Both the position numbers and the translations under genes were made by a program. Shown one piece after another: positions 17,867 to 23,756 of a stretch of DNA of 36,744 bases. Numbering within the stretch: the stretch's first letter is position 1; each line of letters starts with the position of its first letter. A model generated the notes under the pieces. That model was not told the DNA's origin, ran no database searches, and saw only the letters and a program-made list of their open reading frames with translations. Source of the stretch: Sphingobium estronivorans (GTDB taxonomy: Bacteria > Pseudomonadota > Alphaproteobacteria > Sphingomonadales > Sphingomonadaceae); assembly GCF_008692605.1 (NCBI RefSeq), contig NZ_LFCT01000035.1:1-36744 (forward strand). Direction: 5' to 3'.

Positions 17867-18162
17867 GAGCGCCCCTCCTCGGCCAGCAGGCCCCGCTCAT
17901 CGAGCAGCTGACGGGCATAGCCTTGCCCCTTTTCGAGGGCCTGCGGCGATCGCTCGCCGATCGCGGTCACGAGGAGCGCGAAGGTCTGGATTGCCACCGC
18001 GAGGATCTCGTCTTTGGACGAATAAATATAAGTGCGGTCAGGATCGGCGGCCCGGCTCAGGACCGATCGGATGAAGGCGGAAAGACTGAGATCGGCCCCA
18101 TGGGCGCGACGCAACAGGCGCCGATGGAGGGCGTCGTCGAGACGAAAAGTAACCGTGACCAT
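17863..18162 (-). CDS. Ribbon-helix-helix relaxosome accessory protein (TrwA/TraY-like), 99 aa
   Basis: The first 45 residues fit the ribbon-helix-helix fold: the strand VTVTFRLDDALHRRL is followed by two helices with SLSAFIRSVLSRA. The remaining half is helical and may mediate oligomerisation or contact with the coupling protein. It is the first gene of the transfer operon and sits immediately beside the palindrome-rich oriT candidate. TrwA and TraY bind oriT, help the relaxase and repress their own promoter, and this protein is placed to do the same. A GGAG precedes the ATG by about seven bases. The fold is clear; the oriT role is inferred. Confidence 0.8.
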   Translation of the reverse strand: MVTVTFRLDDALHRRLLRRAHGADLSLSAFIRSVLSRAADPDRTYIYSSKDEILAVAIQTFALLVTAIGERSPQALEKGQGYARQLLDERGLLAEEGRS

Positions 18163-18234
18163 GCAGAAGCTCCGATGATGCGAAGCCCCTGCCGGGGAGA
18201 AGAAGCACGGCCTTTATAGTTGAAATGAAGGGAT

Positions 18235-18266
18235 TTTTCAACGCCCAGAGGGCGGCGTGTTGAAAA
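18235..18266. repeat. Nested inverted repeat 5' of the transfer operon
   Basis: Outer arms TTTTCAAC (18235-18242) and GTTGAAAA (18259-18266) enclose inner arms GCCC and GGGC around AGA. It lies about 75 bases before the first gene of the transfer operon. A relaxase hairpin next to nic or a promoter-linked structure are both possible. Confidence 0.5.
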
Positions 18267-18292
18267 TGTCAGGATGCGGCAAAATAATACGG

Positions 18293-18388
18293 GTCATACC
18301 GCGTCATTTCAGTATCTTATCGAGAAAATGCGATGGTTCGGTCATACCGGTATGACGATCGTTGGTGCATCGGTCATACCCGTATGAC
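18293..18388. repeat. Phased GTCATACC palindromes, probable relaxosome-protein binding sites
   Basis: GTCATACCGGTATGAC at 18341-18356 is a perfect 16-bp palindrome. GTCATACCCGTATGAC at 18373-18388 differs by one central base. A half-site GTCATACC begins at 18293. The start-to-start distances are 48 and 32 bases, multiples of 16, so the sites would lie at related faces of the helix. This suits cooperative binding of a ribbon-helix-helix dimer such as the one encoded next door. Confidence 0.6.
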
Positions 18389-18674
18389 GCCCGCAAAGCC
18401 GCAGAAATGCTGGAAAAAACGCCGCGCAGCACCCGTGCGTGGGGTGCATTACAAACGGCCTGCGGCCGTGCGTCCTTTCTTCGCAGCGCGCTTGCCCGCT
18501 GCGTTGCCTCGTGCCGGAAGGCGCGGGGCGCCCCCGCAGGGGGTCCTGTTCTTCCCGGCGGCACGCCGGGCAGCAACTCTTTGCTCGCCTGTGCGCGAGA
18601 CCTGGATTGCAATCATGATGGTCTCCATCGATAAGGGAGGTTGGCGGGCAGACCATCCGATGAGGACAATGATC

Positions 18675-18935
18675 ATGCCCAAATTGACTGACCGGGAACG
18701 GCTTGCCGACCTTGAAGCGCGACAGAAGAAGATCGCGCAGGATATCCTCGACGCCCGCCGCGCCTTGCGCGGCAAATATGTCGCCATGCTCGCCGACATG
18801 GAGATTGAGCGCCTTTCGGAACGGGAGTGCCGCGACATCCTTGCCCATGCGATCCGGGCGGGCGGGGCGGCCTCGATCGCTGCCCTGAAAAGCCTCCCTG
18901 CGCAACCACACGTCGAACCCGACAAGCGCCCGTAG
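18675..18935 (+). CDS. Small helical protein beside oriT, 86 aa
   Basis: The sequence is strongly helical and probably coiled-coil in its first half (LTDRERLADLEARQKKIAQ), then LSERECRDILAHAIRAGG. GAGG lies nine bases before the ATG at 18675; ATGs at 18669 and 18660 are possible starts. It reads away from the transfer operon across the oriT candidate. The layout and size recall small mobilisation accessory proteins of the TraC/MobC kind, but no firm family match is claimed. Confidence 0.65.
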   Translation: MPKLTDRERLADLEARQKKIAQDILDARRALRGKYVAMLADMEIERLSERECRDILAHAIRAGGAASIAALKSLPAQPHVEPDKRP

Positions 18936-18978
18936 GGCGTCCCTGCGACGAGCACGGCGGAGCCGCGCGCAGGAGGCC

Positions 18979-19034
18979 GGGGGTGCCCATCGGGCACCCC
19001 CGCATCGCTCCGCGACGGACCCGCCTGCGGGTCC
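18979..19034. repeat. Two strong GC hairpins downstream of the small oriT-side gene
   Basis: GGGGGTGCCC (18979-18988) pairs with GGGCACCCCC (18992-19001) around ATC. GGACCCGC (19017-19024) pairs with GCGGGTCC (19027-19034). Both follow the stop at 18935 and could end plus-strand transcription, although no T-run follows. Confidence 0.5.
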
Positions 19035-19066
19035 CTGAGCGGGACGACACTTCCCATATGACAAAT

Positions 19067-19101
19067 GAAAAAGAGGACCGGCCGGATGAACCGACCGGTC
19101 C
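19067..19101 (-). terminator. Intrinsic terminator of the first DUF2493 gene
   Basis: Read on the minus strand, a GGACCGGTCGG stem, TTCAT loop and CCGGCCGGTCC (one mismatch) are followed by TCTTTTTC. It begins 14 bases after the stop at 19115, the expected place for a Rho-independent terminator. Confidence 0.75.
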
Positions 19102-19114
19102 CCATCAACCGTCC

Positions 19115-20116
19115 TCAGACGGCTTCGTGACGCCCGCGATACTGCGCTTCGATGCGTTGATCTGCAAGCCGGAAGAAATGCGCCGGCACACCCTGCGCCC
19201 GCACCATCCGGGCAAGATGGGATTGCAACCCGGAGCCTTCGCACACCAGCGCTTCCACCGGACGCAGCGCCAGCAATTGCTCGTTGCGGGCGAACCCGGC
19301 GCGTTGCCCCAGCTTGCGGTTGAGGGTGAAAGCAATAAGCGGCGTCCCGGTCCGCGCCGCCCAGGCTGCGGCGATGGCGTCGCAGCCCTTGTCCTGCGCG
19401 GTCGTCGCCAGCACCATGGTCGGCACCCGCGCGCGGATGCCATCGAGGGTTTGTGTGATCTGGCGATGGTCCTCCCAGAGCTGTCCCCCGGAGAAGATCA
19501 CCACCGGCCCTTTGGGCGCGTGGCTCTCCACCCGACGCTCCCGGCGTGCCGCCAGGAAGTCGCTGGCGGCTACCACCGAGGCGGTACGCTTGGCAGACAC
19601 CAGGGACCCGCGCGGCGAAGACCAGGGCTTTCCGGTTTCGGCGAGATAGGTGCCGGCTGCATGGTCGCGCATGCACGCCACGGCCTCGCGGGCTTCGTCG
19701 AGCGACTGGCAGATGCTTTGTGCTTCTTCCAGTTCGGCCATCATCACCTCGCTGCCGTCGGCATCCCGAATGAGATCCTTGACCTTGAGGGCAGCCTTGT
19801 CGGCTTCCCCCTCCAGTTGGTCGGCGACCTTGTGAAAGCTGTGCACGATCCCCCATGCAATACGCCCGGCCAGGCTTTCCAGTCGGGTGTCGCGCAGCAC
19901 GTCGAAGAGCGTGCCGACCAGCAATTCCATGGCCTGCTGGACCTGCCATGCGTCGGGCATCGCCGCGTCGCACGTCTCCTCGGCATGACCCATCCGGAAA
20001 CCGTCCACCGTCTCGACAAAGGCATCGGCAAAGCGGTCGGACAGTTGCCCGGTTTCGAGTGCGAGCAGGTCGGCAATTTCGGGGAAAGAGCGGGCGCTAC
20101 GGAAAATCCTGGTCAT
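19115..20116 (-). CDS. DUF2493 (SLOG-like, YspA family) protein, copy 1, 333 aa
   Basis: The C-terminal third is a DUF2493 domain, a Rossmann-like SLOG fold that is thought to bind nucleotides or nucleotide-derived ligands: KGPVVIFSGG, the TTAQDKGCDAIAAAW helix, and FARNEQLLALRPVEALVCEG. The N-terminal 190 residues are helical and shared with copy 2 at 21805-22830 (for instance DTRLESLAGRIAWG and EAVACMRDHAA). The ATG at 20116 follows AGGAGG with ideal spacing; the frame remains open further upstream but runs into hairpins. An intrinsic terminator follows the gene. The domain is confident; the function is unknown. Confidence 0.85.
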   Translation of the reverse strand: MTRIFRSARSFPEIADLLALETGQLSDRFADAFVETVDGFRMGHAEETCDAAMPDAWQVQQAMELLVGTLFDVLRDTRLESLAGRIAWGIVHSFHKVADQLEGEADKAALKVKDLIRDADGSEVMMAELEEAQSICQSLDEAREAVACMRDHAAGTYLAETGKPWSSPRGSLVSAKRTASVVAASDFLAARRERRVESHAPKGPVVIFSGGQLWEDHRQITQTLDGIRARVPTMVLATTAQDKGCDAIAAAWAARTGTPLIAFTLNRKLGQRAGFARNEQLLALRPVEALVCEGSGLQSHLARMVRAQGVPAHFFRLADQRIEAQYRGRHEAV

Positions 20117-20479
20117 GAAAACCTCCTCTGCAAGTTTGAGATTTTCTCCCCGGCACGGGCTCCGAGTGCCGGGGTCAAGGATCGGGCGCAGCCCGACCGC
20201 GTCAGCGGCGGTGGGGGTCACGATTTTTTCTGGCGGCCACCATGCTGGATGGAAGCGCGCACGTCAGACCCGCCGGGAAAAATGGTGGGGCCCCGCCGTC
20301 CTTGAGGCCGGTGCTGACCCCGTGCCACACTCAGAAGAGTTGAGAGAAGAGAGGAGGCTCCCGGACCGGGGGCTCGATGCCCCTGGTTCGGGAATGGGTC
20401 CTGGCATGACCTGGCGGTCATGCGCCCTGAACCCAGCCCGACATCAGCGAACAGGCCATCGTTGCGGCCCATCTCGGAT
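20117..20479. other. Structured non-coding leader between DUF6915-like and DUF2493 genes
   Basis: This stretch lies upstream of DUF2493 copy 1 on the minus strand. CCCCGGCAC (20148-20156) pairs with GTGCCGGGG (20166-20174), and TCGGGC (20182-20187) pairs with GCCCGA (20191-20196), followed by CCGCGTCA. The last two elements reappear at 23650-23676 upstream of the DUF736 gene. No gene is supported. A promoter, transcript leader or folded single-strand promoter are possibilities. Confidence 0.5.
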
Positions 20480-20863
20480 TCAGGAAGGGTTTTTGGTCTC
20501 GTCCGAAATCGCAAACGGATCGACGATCACATGGATGGGCTGCGCCCGCCCCATCCAGGGTTCGGGTCGAATGCAGCGAACCCAATCAGCGAAAGATGGG
20601 ATGTAGCCCAGATCCTCAATGACATGCTGTTCGGCGATCAGCCGCACTGGCACAACCCGCCCGGTCGACAGGGTGATGATGGGTCCGAAGAAATGTTCGG
20701 CCATGAAGATACCCTCGGCATGATGCCGGAGGCAGCGATGCCGATAATCGGCAATGATGCATTTTGATGGTTCATCAAACCATTGGTGGAGCGAGAGGTA
20801 ATCTTCCACCGTCCCACCCCATTTTCTGACGCTCGAAAGCGCGTGGTGGTAGCAATGTCCCAT
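20480..20863 (-). CDS. DUF6915-like plasmid protein, 127 aa
   Basis: A small soluble protein with many aromatic and histidine residues: MGHCYHHALSS, GGTVEDYLSLHQWFDE, RHRCLRHHAEGIF, IPSFADWVRCIRPEPWMG. The pattern matches what I recall as the DUF6915 family of plasmid- and element-borne proteins. GAGGGAGA precedes the ATG at 20863, 12 bases after the stop of the DUF6878-like gene, so they share a transcript. The clustered His and Cys could bind metal, but no catalytic motif is evident. Function unknown; the family name rests on memory. Confidence 0.75.
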   Translation of the reverse strand: MGHCYHHALSSVRKWGGTVEDYLSLHQWFDEPSKCIIADYRHRCLRHHAEGIFMAEHFFGPIITLSTGRVVPVRLIAEQHVIEDLGYIPSFADWVRCIRPEPWMGRAQPIHVIVDPFAISDETKNPS

Positions 20864-20874
20864 TTCGCTCTCCC

Positions 20875-21363
20875 TCAATATTCGTGACTATAGTCTTCGA
20901 TCGCGGTGTAGCGTTCATGATGGTCGAGCCGGATGGTACCGGCGGCGACATCGAAGCTGAGCTCGCCGAAGGCGCCATCATTATTTTCCCAGCCCGGATG
21001 GCTTGAGCCGAGGAGTCGATAGACATAGGCTTCCAGGGACTGATCGAGCGACATGACCTGCGCCCGCGCAATTTCACCATCCCATGGTAGATCGAGAATT
21101 TCTATCAAAGTGGCGGGTATCGTAAGGCTGACGCCCTGCCCGTCCCGAGCCTCCATCTCCTCGATCTGCCCGCTGTCACCGCAACCGTCGAAACGAATGA
21201 CAACCGTGGCAATGCCCGCAGCCGCCAGTGCGGACAGGATGTTGGCTTTGTTGGCAGGAAGCAGTTGCGCCTCCAACGCCTCGCGGCGCGCCCATCTGGC
21301 TATGACATCGTCCATGGCGATGGGCGCGGCGGACGGCAGTCCGCTTTCCGTCGACTTGTCCAT
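20875..21363 (-). CDS. DUF6878-like protein, 162 aa
   Basis: Recognisable blocks are VVIRFDGCGDSGQIEEM, SSHPGWENNDGAFGELSFDV and RLDHHERYTAIEDYSHEY, a pattern I recall for DUF6878. The FDGCGDSGQIE and NNDGAFGE blocks are acidic and could form a metal or nucleotide site; this is inference. The ATG at 21363 has AGGAG nine bases upstream; a frame open 16 codons further has no such signal. It is the upstream partner of the DUF6915-like gene. Function unknown. Confidence 0.8.
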   Translation of the reverse strand: MDKSTESGLPSAAPIAMDDVIARWARREALEAQLLPANKANILSALAAAGIATVVIRFDGCGDSGQIEEMEARDGQGVSLTIPATLIEILDLPWDGEIARAQVMSLDQSLEAYVYRLLGSSHPGWENNDGAFGELSFDVAAGTIRLDHHERYTAIEDYSHEY

Positions 21364-21507
21364 TTTATTGCACTCCTGGATTATTGGTGCGGCATCAAAC
21401 GCCGCTCCCACTTCCTCCCCCCTCCCTCCTGGCGTGCGTTGATAATCTCACTGGTTGGTTCCAGATGCGTCAGGCACCGCCAGTCCTCTTTACTGCCTCC
21501 GATGTCT

Positions 21508-21732
21508 TCAATCCGGGTTTCCCGGCGGAATATAAGCGGCGAAGGGATCGCCATCATGCAGGTGACCAAAGGGGGTCATGATGAAATCGCCCCGCTCCCT
21601 TCCGACAGCGCAGATCACATAGCGTGGTTCACCGCTGGTGGCGTCGATGCATTCGAGCAGGGCCAGATTCCCATCGGCGGCTGCGCACAGCAGCGTCTCG
21701 AAATTGCGGCGATGAGCTTCTGGAATGGCCAT
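21508..21732 (-). CDS. DUF6117-like small protein, 74 aa
   Basis: The sequence MAIPEAHRRNFETLL, ALLECIDATSGEPRYVIC and FIMTPFGHLHDGDPF fits what I recall as DUF6117, small proteins found beside DUF2493, DUF736 and ParB on alphaproteobacterial plasmids. GGAG lies about seven bases before the ATG. The gene lies downstream of DUF2493 copy 2, with an intrinsic terminator between them. No function is known; the fold appears to be a small mixed alpha/beta domain. Confidence 0.75.
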   Translation of the reverse strand: MAIPEAHRRNFETLLCAAADGNLALLECIDATSGEPRYVICAVGRERGDFIMTPFGHLHDGDPFAAYIPPGNPD

Positions 21733-21745
21733 GAACAGCTCCCAT

Positions 21746-21778
21746 GAAAATGGGGACGGTCGCTCCCGCGCCGTCCCC
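21746..21778 (-). terminator. Probable intrinsic terminator after DUF2493 copy 2
   Basis: GGGGACGG (21752-21759) and CCGTCCCC (21771-21778) are perfect arms around an 11-base loop; on the minus strand the stem is followed by ATTTTC. The element begins 27 bases after the stop at 21805. The T-run is short, so some read-through into the small gene at 21508-21732 is likely. Confidence 0.6.
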
Positions 21779-21804
21779 CGGTTGATGTCTCGTCAGGGCT
21801 ACAG

Positions 21805-22830
21805 TCAGCTGCGCCGGTTGCGCCAACTGGCCCTGGGACGGCCGACGGTTGCAGCGGCGGCCTGGTCCGCCTTGCGGAAGGCATGGATCGGAACGCTCGC
21901 CTTGCGCAGCGCCTGGTAGAGATTGGCCTGGATACCGGACCCTTCGCCCAGCACGGCTTCCACCGGTTGCAGTTCCACCATTTTCCGGTTGCGGGCGAAG
22001 GGCGCTTTGCGCCCCGCTCCCGGCAGAGTGTAGGCGACAAGGGGAACCTGACGGTCCCCCGCCCATGCCGCGACGATGGCGTCGAACCCCTTGCGCTGGG
22101 CGGTGGTCACCAGCGTCATATGCGGGATGCGCTCGAGAATCAGGTCGAGACGCTCCCAGATCGGTTGCCAGTCGTGCCAGTCGGCATGGCCCGACGCGAT
22201 CACGATCGGTCCCCTGGGCAGATAGCGCTCGCGCGCGGCAAGATCACGGGCGCGCAGATAGTCCTGCACGGCGACCTGGGTTGCGCTCGATCCCTGCAGC
22301 GCGCGAGCCGGACGGCTCTTGCTGCCTTTCGAGGGAGACCAGGGCCAGCCAGACTGGGCGCGATACATCTCGGCGGCATAGTCGCGCATGCACTCGACCG
22401 CCTCGCGCTGTTCGGCGGTGGACTGGCAGAGGAGCTGCTTTTCCTCCAGTTGCTGATTATAGACTTCGGAAAGGTCCGGCCGGTTCGCCAGATCGCGCAA
22501 CTCATCGGCAAGCGCATCCTCGCGCCGTTCGAGCTTATTGGCCACGAAGTGGAAGGAATTGACGAAGCCCCAGGCGATCTCCGCCGCCAGCGGTTCAAGC
22601 CGGGTGTCGGCGAGGAGGTCGAAAATGGTCGCGATCACCGCCCCGCATTCGGCCTGGGCAGCAAGCGGTTCGGGCATGTCGTGGTCGCCCGGTTCCTCCC
22701 CCGGTTCGATGATGGTGAGGGGGATGGGATCACCGAAGGCGCGCTGGAAATCGGGGCTGGCGGTGATCGCGGCATAGAGGCTCTTCAGGTCAGCGAGGCT
22801 GTCGACGCTGCGGGGATGCATGTCCGTCAT
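21805..22830 (-). CDS. DUF2493 (SLOG-like, YspA family) protein, copy 2, 341 aa
   Basis: A paralogue of the protein at 19115-20116. The DUF2493 core is RGPIVIASGHADWHDW, TTAQRKGFDAIVAAW and FARNRKMVELQPVEAVLGEGSG. The helical N-terminal half shares DTRLEPLAAEIAWGFVNSFH and REAVECMRDYAAEMYRAQSG with copy 1. The canonical GGARGAD-like turn of DUF2493 is replaced by K-G-F-D here and K-G-C-D in copy 1. The ATG at 22830 follows AGGAG with good spacing. It lies downstream of the DUF736 gene. The two copies may form a heteromer or act at different times; this is inference. Confidence 0.85.
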   Translation of the reverse strand: MTDMHPRSVDSLADLKSLYAAITASPDFQRAFGDPIPLTIIEPGEEPGDHDMPEPLAAQAECGAVIATIFDLLADTRLEPLAAEIAWGFVNSFHFVANKLERREDALADELRDLANRPDLSEVYNQQLEEKQLLCQSTAEQREAVECMRDYAAEMYRAQSGWPWSPSKGSKSRPARALQGSSATQVAVQDYLRARDLAARERYLPRGPIVIASGHADWHDWQPIWERLDLILERIPHMTLVTTAQRKGFDAIVAAWAGDRQVPLVAYTLPGAGRKAPFARNRKMVELQPVEAVLGEGSGIQANLYQALRKASVPIHAFRKADQAAAATVGRPRASWRNRRS

Positions 22831-22856
22831 GGGATCTCTCCTCATGGGATGAGGGC

Positions 22857-22894
22857 AAAGAAAAAGGGCTGGGGAAGCGATGCTCCTCCAGCCC
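22857..22894 (-). terminator. Intrinsic terminator of the DUF736 gene
   Basis: GGGCTGG (22866-22872) and CCAGCCC (22888-22894) form the stem; on the minus strand it is followed by TTTTTCTTT. The stem starts 23 bases after the DUF736 stop. Confidence 0.75.
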
Positions 22895-22916
22895 CATTGC
22901 GACGATGATGAGGACC

Positions 22917-23405
22917 TTAGAAGGCAACCTCGTCATCGAAATCGGCCCCGGCGCCGACCAGCTGGCCGCCCGGTTCCGCGGTGCTTGCGCCAAAGCCGCC
23001 TTCGCCGCCCCGTTCATAGTCGGTGTCGCCACCGCCCATGCTGTCGTAATTGGCAGCACCAAAGCCGGCGCCGCCAAAGTCGGACCGGAGCGTATCGCGC
23101 CGCCAGGCGATGGAGTAGCCGCCATTCTCGATCGGGAACAGGGCAATCGCCAGCGGTTCGGGAAGGCTCGGGTCGTCGATATTCCCGGCGAGGAAGACCT
23201 CTCCGGACTTCTTGGCGACGGCTTCCCAGAGCGCGCCCACCTGCACCCAGCGCCGCGCGACATTGAGAGCGATGACTTCATAGGCAGGCGCCCTGGGGTT
23301 CATGCTCTCCACCTTGCGCAGCCCGATCCGGGGGAGATCGATCGTGCGGGTGGCGATGCGGCCTTCGAGACGACCATTGATTTCACGAACTTCACCGATG
23401 TTCAT
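22917..23405 (-). CDS. DUF736 protein with SSB-like acidic C-terminal tip, 162 aa
   Basis: The first 105 residues are a DUF736 domain: MNIGEVREINGRLEGRIATRTID, GALWEAVAKKSGEVFLAGNIDDPSLPEPLAIALF, split here into conserved strands typical of a small beta barrel. A glycine-rich linker of about 45 residues follows, and the protein ends in DFDDEVAF. This copies the layout of single-stranded DNA-binding protein, whose tip is DFDDDIPF. DUF736 proteins are common on alphaproteobacterial plasmids and have no established function. A hairpin lies just upstream and an intrinsic terminator just downstream, so it is probably a single-gene transcript. The domain is confident; SSB mimicry is inference. Confidence 0.85.
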   Translation of the reverse strand: MNIGEVREINGRLEGRIATRTIDLPRIGLRKVESMNPRAPAYEVIALNVARRWVQVGALWEAVAKKSGEVFLAGNIDDPSLPEPLAIALFPIENGGYSIAWRRDTLRSDFGGAGFGAANYDSMGGGDTDYERGGEGGFGASTAEPGGQLVGAGADFDDEVAF

Positions 23406-23423
23406 GGACTTGACCTTTCATTC

Positions 23424-23451
23424 TGTCGCTCGAAACCCATTTTCGGCGACA
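23424..23451 (-). promoter_or_regulatory. Hairpin or operator in the DUF736 leader
   Basis: TGTCGC-T-CGAAA pairs with TTTCG-GCGACA around CCCAT with a single bulged base. It lies about 20 bases ahead of the DUF736 start, where it could be an operator or an mRNA leader hairpin affecting translation. Confidence 0.45.
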
Positions 23452-23756
23452 AAAATCTCAAATCCCTCTCTTCTCTGATCCCGGCGGCGCGGCTGGGCGC
23501 GCCCGTCGCCGCATCGGCACTACCTCTCCAGGCCACGCTCCCCATTCGCGCGCATGTGTCGCCCACTGACAGCCGCGCAATGTCTTCCCCCCACACGCCA
23601 CCGCGGCAGGGATGAAAGCCCGCCAGGGCCGAGACCCGCGCAGCGGGGCTCGGGGCGCAGCCCGGCGCCCGCGTCATGCGCGGGCGGTCGCCCAGCCCCA
23701 AACCCCACACCGTTCCACCCTTGACGCCCTGCCCCATCTGGCGACAGACAGATTCC
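23452..23756. other. Intergenic stretch between divergent DUF736 and DUF6880 genes
   Basis: This GC-rich stretch holds the promoters of both divergent genes, though no clear -35/-10 pairs were seen. CGCCCGCG (23666-23673) pairs with CGCGGGCG (23679-23686), and TCGGGGCGCAGCCCG (23650-23664) repeats an element of the 20.2 kb leader. No gene is supported. Confidence 0.45.

Larger units (their letters stand above)
18200..18640. other. Candidate oriT / relaxosome region, non-coding
   Basis: The roughly 500 bases between the ribbon-helix-helix gene (minus) and a small plus-strand gene hold no convincing gene but many perfect inverted repeats: 18235-18266, 18341-18356, 18429-18447, 18455-18469, 18523-18537 and 18554-18570, plus the spaced GTCATACC sites. 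Position next to the relaxase operon and the density of palindromes are as expected for oriT. The nic site was not identified. An open frame can be read through here from 18333 but its translation is arginine- and proline-rich junk. Confidence 0.55.

Noticed and set aside
15842..17911. A 689-codon open frame on the plus strand opposite the coupling protein
   Set aside because: It is antisense to a gene with clear ATPase motifs; its translation lacks any domain and reflects the high GC content, which removes stops from opposite frames.
18429..18570. Closely spaced hairpins considered as a CRISPR array or a small RNA
   Set aside because: The hairpins differ in sequence and spacing, so they are not CRISPR repeats; no promoter or terminator with a T-run supports a separate RNA gene.
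18333..18674. N-terminal extension of the small oriT-side protein
   Set aside because: The extra residues are Arg/Pro/Ala-rich and read through the palindromes; the ATG at 18675 has a proper ribosome binding site.
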